64,000 nucleotides of DNA from Siccibacter turicensis LMG 23730 (GCF_000463155.2 NZ_AWFZ01000030.1:96098-160097), one strand, 5' to 3'. Numbered from the stretch's first letter, positions 1 through 10,881 are shown. Program-made: numbers and translations. The notes: generated from the sequence alone by a model not told the origin.

Positions 1-111
1 TCAAGCGTTCTATGGAAGTACGGTGCCAGAGTGAACGGAACCCTCACCGCAATAACATAAACGCCATACCTTACGCTGCACTCCTCCAGCCCCCTACAGG
101 CAGCACCACAA

Positions 112-894
<783 letters not shown>

Positions 895-903
895 GGTCGC
901 TCC

Positions 904-1767
904 CTAGTCATTCATCCAGCTGGCCTGGCGTTGCAGTACCGGCAGGTGCTCCCGGCGGTGATGAATATCCGGTAGCGCGTTAATCAGCCCTTGGGTATAG
1001 GGGTGCTGCGCCTTATCCAGGTCGCGGGCGGCAATGGACTCCACCACGCGCCCGGCGTACATCACCAGCACCCGGTCGCAGAAGCTGCGCACCAGATTGA
1101 TATCGTGGCTGATAAAGATCAGCCCCAGCCCGCGCTCGCGCACCAGGTCATCGAGCAGGCCGAGCACCTGCAGGCGCACCGACACATCCAGCGCCGAGGT
1201 CGGTTCATCGGCGATCACCAGTTCCGGGTCGGTGATAAGCATCATGGCAATCATGATGCGCTGCCCCTGACCGCCGGAGATCTCATGGGGATAGAGCTGA
1301 TAAACCCGCTCCGGCTGGCGGATGCGCACCACGTTGAGCATCTCCATCACCTTCGCTTTCGCCTCGGCTTTTTTACCGGGGTGATGGGTGAGCCAGGCTT
1401 CGGCAATCTGGTCCCCGACGCACACCACCGGGTTCAGCGAGTATTTCGGGTCCTGCATGATCATCGAGATACGCTTCCCGCGAATGCCGCGCATCTGCGC
1501 CTCGCTGACGGCCCGGAGGTCGACGTCGCCAAACTGCATGCGCGTCGCGGTAATACGCGCCTTTTTCGGGTGCAGGCGCAGCAGCGCGCGCCCGACGGTG
1601 GATTTCCCGGAACCGGATTCGCCAACGATGGCGAGCTTCTCACGCCCGAGTTCGAAGGAGACGCCGCGCACCGCGTTGGTCACCGCGCGTCCGTTGATAA
1701 AGTCGACGTGCAGGTCGCGCACGTCGAGCAGCGGCGCACTATTCACTGCGAGGATCGAGGATGTCAC
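904..1767 (-). CDS. ABC transporter ATP-binding protein, peptide/nickel type (first ATPase)
   Basis: The 287-residue DppD/DdpD/NikD-like ATPase pairs with the downstream ATPase to form the motor of the importer. Walker A GESGSGKST lies at about residues 49-57, followed by the signature ISGGQGQRI and a Walker B ending in DEPTSALDVS. The C-terminal HPYTQGLINALP segment is typical of the oligopeptide/dipeptide ATPase C-terminal extension. Its first 29 nt overlap the end of the preceding permease gene, so translation is probably coupled. The role in peptide-like solute import is inferred from operon structure. Confidence 0.9.
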   Translation of the reverse strand: MTSSILAVNSAPLLDVRDLHVDFINGRAVTNAVRGVSFELGREKLAIVGESGSGKSTVGRALLRLHPKKARITATRMQFGDVDLRAVSEAQMRGIRGKRISMIMQDPKYSLNPVVCVGDQIAEAWLTHHPGKKAEAKAKVMEMLNVVRIRQPERVYQLYPHEISGGQGQRIMIAMMLITDPELVIADEPTSALDVSVRLQVLGLLDDLVRERGLGLIFISHDINLVRSFCDRVLVMYAGRVVESIAARDLDKAQHPYTQGLINALPDIHHRREHLPVLQRQASWMND

Positions 1768-2644
1768 GTAGGCCGTCTCCTAAGAAGTTGAACGCCAGGC
1801 TGTTGATCAAAATCGCCAGCCCCGGAATGGTCACCACCCACCAGCACTCCATCATGTAGGTGCGGCCGCTGGAGATCATCGCTCCCCACTCCGGCTGCGG
1901 TGGCTGCGCGCCGAGGCCGAGAAAGCCCAGCCCGGCGGCGGTGAGAATAATGCCCGCCATGTTCATGGTGATGCGGATAATCACCGACGGCAGGCAGAGC
2001 GGTACGATATGACGCCACAGCACCCGCGCCGAGGAGGCGCCCTGCAGCCGCACCGCCGAGATAAAGTCGGCCTGGCGCAGCGACAGGGTTTCGGCACGCG
2101 CCAGACGCGCAATCGGCGGCCAGGCGGTGATGGCGATGGCGATCACCACGTGCTCCAGCCCCGGCCCGAGGGCGGCGACGAACGCCAGCGCCAGCACCAG
2201 GCTCGGGAAGGAGATGAAGATATCGGTGACGCGCATCAGCACGGTGTCAATCTTGCCGCCGAAGTAGCCTGCGGTAACGCCGAGCAGCAGCCCAAGCGGC
2301 CCGACGGTTATCGACACCAGCAGCACGATGTAGAGCGTGATGCGCGAGCCGTACACCAGGCGGCTGAAGATATCGCGCCCGAACTCGTCGGTGCCGAACC
2401 AGTGCGTGGCATCCGGCGGTTGCAGGGCGTTGTTGAGATCCTGCACCAGCGGATGGTAGGGCGCGATCCACGGGGCAAAGACCGCCACGATGAGCAGCAG
2501 CAGAACAATGCCGCCGCCGATGGCGGTCAGCGGGTTGCGCGCCATGCGGCCCAGAAAACCAAACGAGCGGGTGGCCATGCGGCGCAGTCGCTGGCGGCGT
2601 TCGCCCGCCGCCACGCGCACCGGAGAATCGAGGGATACCGTCAT
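1739..2644 (-). CDS. ABC transporter permease, DppC/OppC family
   Basis: Inner-membrane permease of 301 residues. An N-terminal cytoplasmic segment and first membrane helix (about residues 40-60, GGGIVLLLLIVAVFAPWIAPY) are followed by the OppC-type motif HWFGTDEFGRDIFSRLVYGSR and five further hydrophobic segments. The EAA-type loop appears near RLQGASSARVLWRHIVPLC. It overlaps the upstream permease by 4 nt (ATGA) and the downstream ATPase by 29 nt, as expected for a tightly coupled importer operon. It would form the heterodimeric channel with the DppB-type permease. Confidence 0.9.
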   Translation of the reverse strand: MTVSLDSPVRVAAGERRQRLRRMATRSFGFLGRMARNPLTAIGGGIVLLLLIVAVFAPWIAPYHPLVQDLNNALQPPDATHWFGTDEFGRDIFSRLVYGSRITLYIVLLVSITVGPLGLLLGVTAGYFGGKIDTVLMRVTDIFISFPSLVLALAFVAALGPGLEHVVIAIAITAWPPIARLARAETLSLRQADFISAVRLQGASSARVLWRHIVPLCLPSVIIRITMNMAGIILTAAGLGFLGLGAQPPQPEWGAMISSGRTYMMECWWVVTIPGLAILINSLAFNFLGDGLRDILDPRSE

Positions 2645-3678
2645 GATTTCGTCCTCGGGTCAAAGAATTGATACAGCATGTCGGAGAGCAGGTTGAGCAT
2701 CACGAAGATCACCCCCACCAGCAGTACGCAGCCCATCACCGCGTTCATGTCGCCCAGCAGCAGGCTGCCGGTGAGGTAGGAGCCAAAGCCGGGCCACGAA
2801 AAGACGGTTTCAATCAGCACCGCCCCCTCCAGCAGCGAGCCGTAGGCCAGCGCTACCACGGTCAGCAGCTGCACCAGAATATTGCGGAACGCGTGGTTCC
2901 AGATCACCTGTCGCTCGGTCAGCCCCTTCACCCGGGCGGTGATGATGAACTCCTGGGAGAGCTGGGCCAGCATAAAGCTGCGCGTCATGCGGCTGATGTA
3001 CGCCAGGGAGTGGAAGCCAAGCAGCGACGCCGGGAGCACCAGATGGTTGATGGCGTTCCAGAACACCGTGCCGTTACCCGCCAGCAGCGCATCCACGGTC
3101 ATTAACCCGGTACGACGCGGCACCACGCCGTCAAGGCCAAGATCCAGCCGCCCGGCGCCGCCCACCCAGCCAAGCCAGGCGTAAAACAGCAGCAGCCCCA
3201 TCATCCCGACCCAGAAAATAGGGGTGGAGTAGCCGGCCAGGCTGATGATGCGCACCACGTAATCCGCCACGCTGTTGCGCCGCGCCGCGGCCAGCACGCC
3301 GAGCGGAATCCCGAGGCCGGCACCCACGATAATCGCCATGGTTGCCAGCTCAAGGGTGGCCGGGAAGACGCGGATGATGTCATCCATCACCGGTTTACCG
3401 GTGAGCAGCGCATTGCCGAGATCGCCATGCAGCAGCGCGTTCAGGTAGATCCAGAACTGGGTCAGCAGGGATTTATCAAACCCAAGCTGCTGGTACACCT
3501 GGTCATAGGTGCTCTGATCGGCATCCGGCCCGACAATCGCCAGCACCGGGTCGATGGGCATGACGCGGCCAATAAAGAAGGTCAGCAGCAGCAGACCGAA
3601 CAGCGTGACCGCGACCTGCATCAGCCGTTTTGAGAAGCGTCGGGCGCGGGAGCCCGGGGCGAGAATGGCGGTGGTCAT
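2641..3678 (-). CDS. ABC transporter permease, DppB/OppB family
   Basis: Inner-membrane permease of 345 residues, slightly long for the DppB family. It opens with a basic stretch and a first helix (VAVTLFGLLLLTFFIGRVMP), has a periplasmic domain (about 45-100) and then several membrane helices. The EAA loop is near RVKGLTERQVIWNHAFRN and the protein ends with the typical FDPRTKS. The start is backed by a GGAGGAG ribosome site inside the end of the upstream binding-protein gene, with a 4-nt ATGA overlap. It partners the DppC-type permease encoded next. Confidence 0.9.
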   Translation of the reverse strand: MTTAILAPGSRARRFSKRLMQVAVTLFGLLLLTFFIGRVMPIDPVLAIVGPDADQSTYDQVYQQLGFDKSLLTQFWIYLNALLHGDLGNALLTGKPVMDDIIRVFPATLELATMAIIVGAGLGIPLGVLAAARRNSVADYVVRIISLAGYSTPIFWVGMMGLLLFYAWLGWVGGAGRLDLGLDGVVPRRTGLMTVDALLAGNGTVFWNAINHLVLPASLLGFHSLAYISRMTRSFMLAQLSQEFIITARVKGLTERQVIWNHAFRNILVQLLTVVALAYGSLLEGAVLIETVFSWPGFGSYLTGSLLLGDMNAVMGCVLLVGVIFVMLNLLSDMLYQFFDPRTKS

Positions 3679-5306
3679 CCTTTGTCTCCTCCTGCATCAG
3701 CGGGCTGCTTGTAGACCTCGCGCAGCCAGGTGGTGGCCGACGGATGCGGCTGGTAGTGTTTCACCTCGTTACGCACCACCACTGAATCCACCATCTGCGA
3801 CAGCGGGATCATGGCCGGGATCAGCTGGTCGTAGCGCGTCTGCACTGCCTGGTAGAGGGCCACCTGCCTGGTCGGGTCCTGTTCCAGCAGCGCGTTATCA
3901 ATCATCTTATTCAGCGGGGCGTCGTAGAAGCTGGTGCGCCAGCCCTGGAAATTGGTCAGCCGCGCCTGGTCGCTGTTGTCAGGGTTGTACACCAGCGCGC
4001 GCAGGCTGGAGTGCGGATGCGGCTCCACGCCGCTGCCACCGCGCCCCACCAGCATGTCGAACTTACGCTCGCGCATCGCGCCGTAGATCTGGTTCCCGGT
4101 GCCGGTGATGATTTTGGCGTTAATCCCGCCCTGCATCAGGGTGGACTGCACCGCAATGGCGATATTCATAAACGGCTGATCCGCCAGCACGCGCAGCGTG
4201 GTATCAAACCCGTTCGGGTAGCCCGCTTCCGCCAGCAGCTTTTTCGCACGCGGGATATCCAGCCGGTAGCCGGGGTCCGGCAGCGTGGCCGCCATGCCGG
4301 ACTGAATCGGCCGCTGGTGCAGTACGCCGTAGCCCGGCATCAGCGCCTTGTTGATGCCCTGATAGTCGATCAGGTAACGCACCGCTTCGCGCACTTTCGG
4401 GTTGGCGAAGTGCGCCTCCTTCATGCTCATTGCCACGTAGTAGATGGTGCCCTTTTTCACCGCGTCCACCGTGACGTTCGGGTCGTCGCGCAGGGCGTTA
4501 ACGTCGGACACCGCCATATTGCTGGCCACGTCCAGATCGCCTTTGGCAATCATCAGGCGCAGGGTCTGGGACTCCTGAAAATGACGCAGCACCACGCGGT
4601 CAAGCTTCGGTGCGCCGCGCCAGTAGGTCGGGTTACGCTTCAGGCGCAGCACGTCCTTGGCCTGCCACACCTCCAGGGTGAACGGCCCGGACCCGGCAGC
4701 ATGGGTGGTCAGCCAGCGGTTGCCCCAGTCGTTGTTCACCTCGTGGGTCTGCACCGTTTTGCGGTCCAGCACCCCGAGATTGCCGAGCGCCGCCAGGGAG
4801 TAAACGACCAGTTTCGGGTCGTTGGGCTTAGGCAGACGCAGCGTCACGGTGTACGCGTCCGGGGCAGCGATCTGCTGGTCGATATTGGTTTTGCTGAAGC
4901 CGTAGGATTTCCACACCGAGGCCTGAGCAAGGTTCAGGTGCAGCAGGCGACGCATCGACCACACCACATCCTCGGCGGTCAACGGGTTGCCGGAGTGGAA
5001 GGTCACGTCCTTGCGCAGATGAAAGGTGATGGTGCTGCGGTCCGGGCTGATATCCCAGGATTCGGCCAGCGCCGGACGCACGTTGGTCAGCCGGTTGGGG
5101 TCCAGCTCCACCAGCGAATCGTAGAGATTCACCACGATGCCAACCACTTCGTTGCCGGTCATCGCCGCCGGGTCGAGGGTAAGCAGGTTGTTCATGTTCA
5201 TGCCCATGATGAGCTGGTCGGGCGGGGTTTTCGCCTGCGCCACACCGCTCCCCATCATGAGCGAGAGCGTCAGCAGGCACGCCCCCGCAACGGAGAATGT
5301 TTTCAT
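3675..5306 (-). CDS. Periplasmic substrate-binding protein, SBP_bac_5 family
   Basis: Extracytoplasmic solute receptor for the ABC importer. The 543-residue protein has a clear signal peptide (basic MK, hydrophobic core to about residue 20, cleavage near VAQA|KTPP). It then has the family-5 features: LDPAAMTGNEVVGIVVNLYD near the N-terminus and ESWDISPDRSTITFHLRKD (about 104-122). Family members bind peptides, nickel chelates, opines or sugars, so the ligand is not predictable. An adjacent enolase-superfamily enzyme hints at an acid-sugar or peptide-derived ligand, but this is inference. No strong ribosome site is visible at this start. Confidence 0.88.
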   Translation of the reverse strand: MKTFSVAGACLLTLSLMMGSGVAQAKTPPDQLIMGMNMNNLLTLDPAAMTGNEVVGIVVNLYDSLVELDPNRLTNVRPALAESWDISPDRSTITFHLRKDVTFHSGNPLTAEDVVWSMRRLLHLNLAQASVWKSYGFSKTNIDQQIAAPDAYTVTLRLPKPNDPKLVVYSLAALGNLGVLDRKTVQTHEVNNDWGNRWLTTHAAGSGPFTLEVWQAKDVLRLKRNPTYWRGAPKLDRVVLRHFQESQTLRLMIAKGDLDVASNMAVSDVNALRDDPNVTVDAVKKGTIYYVAMSMKEAHFANPKVREAVRYLIDYQGINKALMPGYGVLHQRPIQSGMAATLPDPGYRLDIPRAKKLLAEAGYPNGFDTTLRVLADQPFMNIAIAVQSTLMQGGINAKIITGTGNQIYGAMRERKFDMLVGRGGSGVEPHPHSSLRALVYNPDNSDQARLTNFQGWRTSFYDAPLNKMIDNALLEQDPTRQVALYQAVQTRYDQLIPAMIPLSQMVDSVVVRNEVKHYQPHPSATTWLREVYKQPADAGGDKG

Positions 5307-5373
5307 CGCTATACCGCCGTGTAGGGTAAACCCCGTCTTCGCCGCAGCGAATCGGGGTTGAGGTTTTTATGGG

Positions 5374-6528
5374 TCAGTCGTGGCTGAGGGTATTGGCGTC
5401 GATATACGCAAAGTTAATGTCTTCCCCGAGGCCCGGACGCGTGGGCAGATGCACCATGCCGTCGCTGTCCATCGGATCAACGATGCTGTTGAGGTAGGCC
5501 GCCGGTTCGTCGTAGTCGAGGAACGGGTGCAGCAGGCCGCGCTCGTACCAGCGGCAGTTGCGGATCGCCCCCACCACCGCCAGGCTTGCGGCGCCGTTGC
5601 CGTGTACTTCACAGTCCATGCCGAACGCTTCGGCCAGATGCGCCACCTTCAGGGTCGGGGCAATGCCGCCCACGCCGTTGGCCCCGGCGCGCAGAATGTC
5701 GCAGGCGCCCGCCTTCACCCAGTCGGCGCGGCTGTGGTGTTTTCCACCGAGGCTTTCCGGCCCGATCACCGGAATCGACAGGTTCTCCGCCAGCCAGGCG
5801 TAAGAGGACATGCTCTCCTCCTCCATCGGCTCCTCGAACCAGGCGAAGTTGAGTTTTTCCAGCTCCTTGCCGATGTACAGGGCTTCGGTGCGGCTGTACC
5901 AGTGGTAGCCGTCAATCATCAGGTCGATATCCGGTCCCACCGCTTCGCGAACCGCCGCGCAGGCCTTAACGTCCATTTTCGGGTTCGGCGCAAAGGCCAC
6001 CGGCGGCATCCAGGTGTGCAGCTTGATGGCTTTATAGCCGCGCGCCACTAACGTTTCGGCAAACTGGGCGTACTCGTCCGGCGTCGACAGCCCGCCCTTG
6101 AGTTCGTCCCCGCACATGGTGCTGCCGTAAGCGGGCACCCGGTCGCGGTAGCCGCCGATAAGCTTCCACACCGGCAGATTGAGTTTGCGTCCCGCCAGAT
6201 CCCACAGCGCCTGCTCCACGAACGACAGCGCGCGCTCGGTCAGCTGATGGGCGCTCCCGCGCTGCCAGTGCACCAGATCCTGCCAGATGCGCTCCCGGTC
6301 AAAGGCGTCCTGGCCCACCAGCACTTTGCGGAAAAAGGCATTGACCACAAAGGGGCGCACCACTTCCGGCGGCGCGAAGGAATAGCCTTTGCTGCCGTCT
6401 TCGGCGGTGATGGTCAGCATCGCCATCTTTGCGAGGCTCTCCTCGCCGGGGTGAGAGTGGCCCGCGCTGTCCGAGACGCGGCGCGTGGGATAAGTAAAGA
6501 CGGTGACGTTCACTGATTCGATCTTCAT
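5374..6528 (-). CDS. Enolase-superfamily (mandelate racemase/muconate lactonizing type) enzyme
   Basis: Cytoplasmic enzyme of 384 residues that abstracts a proton alpha to a carboxylate; the exact substrate is unknown. The capping domain (1-130) is followed by a barrel with K169-L-H171 on the second strand, metal ligands D206 (MIDGYHW), E232 (FEEPM) and E258 (GPESLGG), and H309 (EVHGNG) as a likely second base. The K-x-H pair replaces the K-x-K of mandelate racemase. An AAGGAC ribosome site precedes the ATG. It lies 67 nt upstream of the binding-protein gene and is probably co-transcribed, suggesting it processes what the importer brings in. Confidence 0.82.
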   Translation of the reverse strand: MKIESVNVTVFTYPTRRVSDSAGHSHPGEESLAKMAMLTITAEDGSKGYSFAPPEVVRPFVVNAFFRKVLVGQDAFDRERIWQDLVHWQRGSAHQLTERALSFVEQALWDLAGRKLNLPVWKLIGGYRDRVPAYGSTMCGDELKGGLSTPDEYAQFAETLVARGYKAIKLHTWMPPVAFAPNPKMDVKACAAVREAVGPDIDLMIDGYHWYSRTEALYIGKELEKLNFAWFEEPMEEESMSSYAWLAENLSIPVIGPESLGGKHHSRADWVKAGACDILRAGANGVGGIAPTLKVAHLAEAFGMDCEVHGNGAASLAVVGAIRNCRWYERGLLHPFLDYDEPAAYLNSIVDPMDSDGMVHLPTRPGLGEDINFAYIDANTLSHD

Positions 6529-6794
6529 TACGGGTCCTTAACGACAACAGAGAGAGCAGGTCAGGCCGTTACCTGATAGCGCAATACATTTCCGTAACAG
6601 CTGAACAACTACGGTGGGCAAGGTATATATTTTGAAAAAGCGTTTCAGAACTAAATCTAAGCACAAAAAGTATTCGTTGCCTCGGACAAAGCGCGTGAAT
6701 GAAACACCGTTTTTCGGGCATATGCACAGCGGGGAGTGAGCCTTTTCACAAAAGGGAGGCTAACTGTGAAGGCGATCGGTTTGTTAAAAAAGGG

Positions 6795-6820
6795 GAAAAA
6801 CGCCTCCGCAGAGGCGTAAG
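6795..6820 (-). terminator. Rho-independent terminator after fbaB
   Basis: Read on the minus strand, a GC-rich stem (ACGCCTC / GAGGCGT, loop of four) sits a few bases after the fbaB stop and is followed by TTTTTCCCC and a further T tract. It is a good intrinsic terminator and separates fbaB from the enolase-led operon. Confidence 0.8.
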
Positions 6821-6824
6821 GGGA

Positions 6825-7877
6825 TCAAGCGATGGTGATGCTGTTATCGAGATAGACATCCTGTACGGCGTTAATTAGCTTCACGCCGTCGGCCATCGAT
6901 TTTTTGAACGCTTTACGGCCGAGGATCAGGCCCATGCCGCCGGCACGCTTGTTGATGACCGCCGTGCGTACCGCGTCGCCCATGTCGGTGTCGCCGCCGT
7001 CTGCGCCGCCGGAGTTGATAAGGCCGGCGCGGCCCATGTAGCAGTTGGCCAGCTGGTAGCGCACCAGGTCGATGGGGTTATCGCTGGTGAGTTTGCTGTA
7101 GACCCGCTCGTCGGTATAGCCGAACTTCAGCGCGGTGTAGCCGCCGTTGTTTTCCGCCATTTTCTGCTTCACTATATCGGCCCCAATGGTGGCGGCCAGG
7201 TGGTTGGCCTGCCCGGTCAGGTCGGCGGAGGCATGATAGTCCACGCCGTCTTTCTTGAAGGCGCTGTTACGCAGGTAGGCCCACAGCACCGTCACCATAC
7301 CCAGCTCGTGGGCGCGCTCGAAGGCGGCGGCGATCTCCTCAATCTGGCGGCGCGACTGCTCGGAACCGAAGTAAATGGTCGCCCCGACCGCCACCGCGCC
7401 CATGTTGAACGCCTGCTCTACGCTGGCGTACAGCGTCTGGTCGTACTGGGTCGGATAGCTCAGCGTCTCGTTATGGTTGATCTTCACCAGGAACGGAATG
7501 CGGTGCGCGTAACGGCGGGCCACCGAGGCCAGCACCCCGTAGGTCGAGGCCACACAGTTGCAGCCTGACTCTAGCGCCAGCTCCACGATGTTTTTGGGAT
7601 CGAAGTACATGGGGTTGGCGGCGAACGACGCGCCTGCCGAGTGTTCCACCCCCTGATCCACAGGCAGAATAGAGAGATAGCCTGTCCCTGCCAGCCGCCC
7701 GGTGTTGTACAGCGTCTGCATATTGCGCAGCACGGCCGGTGGGCGGTTGTTATCCACCATGACGCGATCGACGTAGTCATGGCCCGGTAAATAAAGCTGC
7801 TCTGCTGGAATCGTCATACAGCGATGCTGTAACAGGCTGTCGGCATCTTTGCCCAGCAACTGCACGATATCTGTCAT
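6825..7877 (-). CDS. fbaB: Fructose-bisphosphate aldolase class I
   Basis: Schiff-base aldolase that splits fructose 1,6-bisphosphate to dihydroxyacetone phosphate and glyceraldehyde 3-phosphate, mainly in gluconeogenic growth. The 350 residues match E. coli FbaB in length and sequence style (start [51 protein letters not shown]). The start at 7877 is chosen over an upstream in-frame codon at 7922 because GGGAG lies six bases before it and E. coli FbaB begins the same way. The gene is followed by its own terminator. In E. coli the neighbours differ. Confidence 0.96.
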   Translation of the reverse strand: MTDIVQLLGKDADSLLQHRCMTIPAEQLYLPGHDYVDRVMVDNNRPPAVLRNMQTLYNTGRLAGTGYLSILPVDQGVEHSAGASFAANPMYFDPKNIVELALESGCNCVASTYGVLASVARRYAHRIPFLVKINHNETLSYPTQYDQTLYASVEQAFNMGAVAVGATIYFGSEQSRRQIEEIAAAFERAHELGMVTVLWAYLRNSAFKKDGVDYHASADLTGQANHLAATIGADIVKQKMAENNGGYTALKFGYTDERVYSKLTSDNPIDLVRYQLANCYMGRAGLINSGGADGGDTDMGDAVRTAVINKRAGGMGLILGRKAFKKSMADGVKLINAVQDVYLDNSITIA

Positions 7878-8121
7878 AATAAGCTCCCGAAAGTTACGCC
7901 TTGCATGATGCGCGGCGAACATGGATTGTCCTCGCCCGTGACATTACGGGCACAGGTAATCCTGGCCCTGACCATGCAGAAATACCATCCACCTGCGCAT
8001 TTTTTGGCCCTTTTCACTGTCAGGTTGCCTTAACGCCCTGTAATGAGGGGCTCAACGGGAAACGGGAAAGGGTTGTCCGCCGCGACACACTGCGGCGGAG
8101 CGGGATCGGGGAAAGAAGAGC

Positions 8122-9009
8122 TTAACCGGCCCGGGCTATGTCGGGCTGCACCGCTTCAGGACGCGGTACGGCGGCGTGATGCATATGCACATCCATCTGC
8201 GGGAACGGCATGTCGATACCGTGCTCGTCGAGGGCGTTTTTAATATTTTCCATCAGATCGAAATAGACGTCCCAGTAGGCCGCGTTTTCAGTCCAGACCC
8301 GCACCACGAAGTTCAGCGACGAGGGCGCGAACTCATTCAGCCGGATGGTGTGACCTTTGCTGTGAATAATGCGCGGGTCGCTTTTCACCACCGCGTCGAG
8401 CACCTGTTTCACCTCGGCAATCGCCGACCGGTAGGAGACGCCGACGGTAATATCCACGCGCCGCTGGCTCTGGCGGGAGTAGTTAATAATCTCACCGGCG
8501 ATGATTTTGCCGTTGGGGATAATTACCATTTTATTATCTGAGGTGCGCAGGGTGGTGGAGAAAATATGCACTTCCTCAATGACCCCGGCGACGGACCCGA
8601 CGCTGGCGTACTCTCCTGCGCGCACCGGACGCAGCGTTACCAGCAGCACCCCGGCGGCGAAGTTCGCCAGGGAGCCCTGGAGCGCCAGGCCAATCGCCAG
8701 CCCGGCGGCACCGATAATGGCAATGATCGAGGAGGTTTCCACCCCGATACGCCCCAGCGCGGCGATAAGCGCAAAGGCCAGCAAGGCATAGCGCAGCAGC
8801 GTGGTGCAGAACTGGGTAATGGTTTTATCGACGTTGCGCTTCAGCAATAGCTGCTTGAATCCACCGCTGGTGACGCGCGAAATAAATACGCCTACGGAAA
8901 AAATAATTAACGCGCCAATAAGATTAAACGCGCCCTGAATTATCGCCGCCTGATTATTAACGACCCAGTGCAGCAAATGGCGAATGCCGGGAAAGGCAAT
9001 AATATCCAT
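8122..9009 (-). CDS. Small-conductance mechanosensitive channel, MscS paralogue
   Basis: Inner-membrane channel predicted to gate under membrane tension and release solutes on osmotic downshock. At 295 residues it is MscS-sized. Helices lie at about 24-45, 65-85 and 94-125, the last being the pore helix with the glycine/alanine pattern GAAGLAIGLALQGSLANFAAG. The beta domain follows (VIIPNGKIIAGEIINYSR) and then an alpha/beta C-terminus with PFPQMDVH. It resembles E. coli MscS closely but lies beside fbaB, whereas E. coli mscS lies beside fbaA, so it is probably a second copy. GGGAG precedes the ATG. Confidence 0.9.
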   Translation of the reverse strand: MDIIAFPGIRHLLHWVVNNQAAIIQGAFNLIGALIIFSVGVFISRVTSGGFKQLLLKRNVDKTITQFCTTLLRYALLAFALIAALGRIGVETSSIIAIIGAAGLAIGLALQGSLANFAAGVLLVTLRPVRAGEYASVGSVAGVIEEVHIFSTTLRTSDNKMVIIPNGKIIAGEIINYSRQSQRRVDITVGVSYRSAIAEVKQVLDAVVKSDPRIIHSKGHTIRLNEFAPSSLNFVVRVWTENAAYWDVYFDLMENIKNALDEHGIDMPFPQMDVHMHHAAVPRPEAVQPDIARAG

Positions 9010-9198
9010 ATATCAACTCCCTGTTTGTTTGAGCGCTACAGGGTAATCAGGCGCAGGATGCCAGGCAATTATAAGCCGCTCAATATTTGTAACAATCTGT
9101 CGCAATAATAACCCAAACAAATAATAAATTTAATTCGATATTAAATTTATATTGATTAACGCGCTTATTCGCCATTCCGCCGAAACATTATCTCTGTG

Positions 9199-9224
9199 CC
9201 CTGCCAGCAATACGGCTGGCAGGG
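9199..9224 (-). terminator. Stem-loop after thiD
   Basis: A ten-base-pair perfect stem (CCCTGCCAGC / GCTGGCAGGG, six-base loop) lies between the 5' end of the MscS-like gene and the thiD stop. No run of T follows it on the minus strand, so it may be a weak terminator or an mRNA-stabilising hairpin. Confidence 0.45.
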
Positions 9225-9250
9225 TTCCCTGTTTATTTGCTTCCGGGCGC

Positions 9251-10051
9251 TTACCACCAGGCGTGGAAGTGATGCACCGGCCCGATACCTGCGCCCACCT
9301 CCAGCGTATCGGCCTTAGCCAGGGCCTGGGTCAGATAGTGCTTCGCGGCCGCCACGGTGCTCTCCCAGTCGTGATGGCGCGGACGCAGCGCAGCGAGCGC
9401 CGCGGAGAGTGTGCATCCGGTACCGTGCGTATTGCGGGTCACGATGCGCGGCGTGGTAAAGCGGACTTCCCGGTCGCGGGTAATCAGCCAGTCCGGGCTT
9501 TCCTCATCATCCAGATGCCCGCCCTTCATCAGCACCGCCCCGCAGCCATACTCCAGCAGCGCCCTGCCCTGCCTCAGCATCTCCTGCTCGCTGTCGGCAG
9601 GCCGGGTGTCCAGCAGCGCGGCCGCTTCGGGAAGATTGGGAGTGATAAGCGCGACCTGCGGCAGAAGCAGCCTGCGCAGGCTTTCTACCGCATCGGGCAT
9701 CAGCAGCGGATCGCCGCTTTTCGCCAGCATCACGGTGTCGAGCACCACGTGAGTGATGCCTGCGCGCTGCAGGCGGCCAGCCACGGTTTCAACGATGGCG
9801 GCGTTGTCCAGCATGCCGATTTTTACCGCGTCGATGCGCACATCGCTCAGCACCGAATCGATCTGCTCCCCGACAAACCCCGGCTCAAGGTGATACACCG
9901 ACTGCACGCCGCGGGTGTTCTGTGCCACCAGCGCGGTAATCACCGAGGTGCCGTACGCCGCCAGCGCCGAGAAGGTTTTCAGATCCGCCTGGATACCGGC
10001 CCCACCGCTCGGATCGGTACCGGCAATGGTCAGGGCGTTAATGCGCGTCAT
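9251..10051 (-). CDS. thiD: Hydroxymethylpyrimidine/phosphomethylpyrimidine kinase
   Basis: Ribokinase-fold enzyme that phosphorylates HMP and then HMP-phosphate for thiamine synthesis. The 266 residues begin with the family motif [20 protein letters not shown]. They carry AVKIGML and, near the C-terminus, the anion-hole/catalytic motif [15 protein letters not shown]. The start overlaps the thiM stop by 4 nt (ATGA-type), so the two are translationally coupled and share the upstream TPP riboswitch. The order thiM-thiD is as in E. coli. Confidence 0.96.
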   Translation of the reverse strand: MTRINALTIAGTDPSGGAGIQADLKTFSALAAYGTSVITALVAQNTRGVQSVYHLEPGFVGEQIDSVLSDVRIDAVKIGMLDNAAIVETVAGRLQRAGITHVVLDTVMLAKSGDPLLMPDAVESLRRLLLPQVALITPNLPEAAALLDTRPADSEQEMLRQGRALLEYGCGAVLMKGGHLDDEESPDWLITRDREVRFTTPRIVTRNTHGTGCTLSAALAALRPRHHDWESTVAAAKHYLTQALAKADTLEVGAGIGPVHHFHAWW

Positions 10052-10836
10052 GCTGCCACCTCCCGATGCAAACCATACAGCGCATCGAGAAACGCGCTGG
10101 CAAAGCTCCCCGGCCCCGTCGCGCGCGACATGGCCTGTGAACCAGCGCGCTTCATGATCCAGCAGGCGCCCGCCACGTTCTTCAGTCGGTCGCCGGGCAA
10201 GGCGCAGCAGGCGGCCACTACCGCCGAGAGCGCGCAGCCGGTGCCCACTACCCGGGTCATCAGCGCATCCCCGCCGCTTACCGCCAGAGTATGGGTGCCG
10301 TCGGTGATGTAATCCACCTCTCCCGTGACGGCCACCACCGCGCCGCTTTGCCGCGCCAGCGCGACGGCCGCGTTCAGCGCGTCGTGTACGCTGTCGGTGG
10401 TATCGACCCCGCGCCCGCCGGTGCTTTCCCCAGCGAGGGCGCGGATTTCCGAGGCGTTACCGCGAATCGCCGCCGGGCTGAGCGCGACGATCTCGTGGGC
10501 GAAATCGGTGCGCAGACTGAGCGCGCCGACCGCCACCGGGTCGAGCGTCCAGGGCGTGGCGTGCTGGCGTGCGCTGTGGATCGCCGCCCGCATCGCCTCG
10601 CGCTGAGGGTGCGTCAGGGTACCGAGATTGATCAGCAGCGCATCGGCCACGGCGCTGAACTGCGCGGCCTCGTCGGGATCGACCACCATCGCGGGCGACG
10701 CGTTGAGCGCCAGCAGCACGTTAGCGGTAAAGGTTGTCACCACGTCATTGGTCAGGCAGTGCACCAGCGGTGAGCGGGTGTGGAGGTGGTCGAGTACGCG
10801 CAGGGCAACGGCGTCACTCAGCAGGTCAGGTTGCAT
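10048..10836 (-). CDS. thiM: Hydroxyethylthiazole kinase
   Basis: Salvage enzyme that phosphorylates 4-methyl-5-hydroxyethylthiazole. The 262-residue protein has the typical [20 protein letters not shown] start region, [19 protein letters not shown] and a glycine-rich [15 protein letters not shown] near residues 200-214. An AGGAG ribosome site lies nine bases upstream of the ATG, directly after the riboswitch, consistent with control of translation initiation by TPP. It is the first gene of thiMD. Confidence 0.96.
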   Translation of the reverse strand: MQPDLLSDAVALRVLDHLHTRSPLVHCLTNDVVTTFTANVLLALNASPAMVVDPDEAAQFSAVADALLINLGTLTHPQREAMRAAIHSARQHATPWTLDPVAVGALSLRTDFAHEIVALSPAAIRGNASEIRALAGESTGGRGVDTTDSVHDALNAAVALARQSGAVVAVTGEVDYITDGTHTLAVSGGDALMTRVVGTGCALSAVVAACCALPGDRLKNVAGACWIMKRAGSQAMSRATGPGSFASAFLDALYGLHREVAA

Positions 10837-10881
10837 AGCAGGCTCCTGTCCGGCGCGAAGAAGGGATACCGGACAGGCATC

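Noticed and set aside
4011-5324. 437-codon open frame antisense to the substrate-binding protein gene
   Set aside because: No recognisable domain and composition typical of an antisense frame; the minus-strand gene fits the operon.
8075-8098. Hairpin TCCGCCGC / GCGGCGGA after the MscS-like gene as a terminator
   Set aside because: The stem is good but no T run follows on the minus strand, and it lies in the fbaB upstream region; kept out of the feature list.
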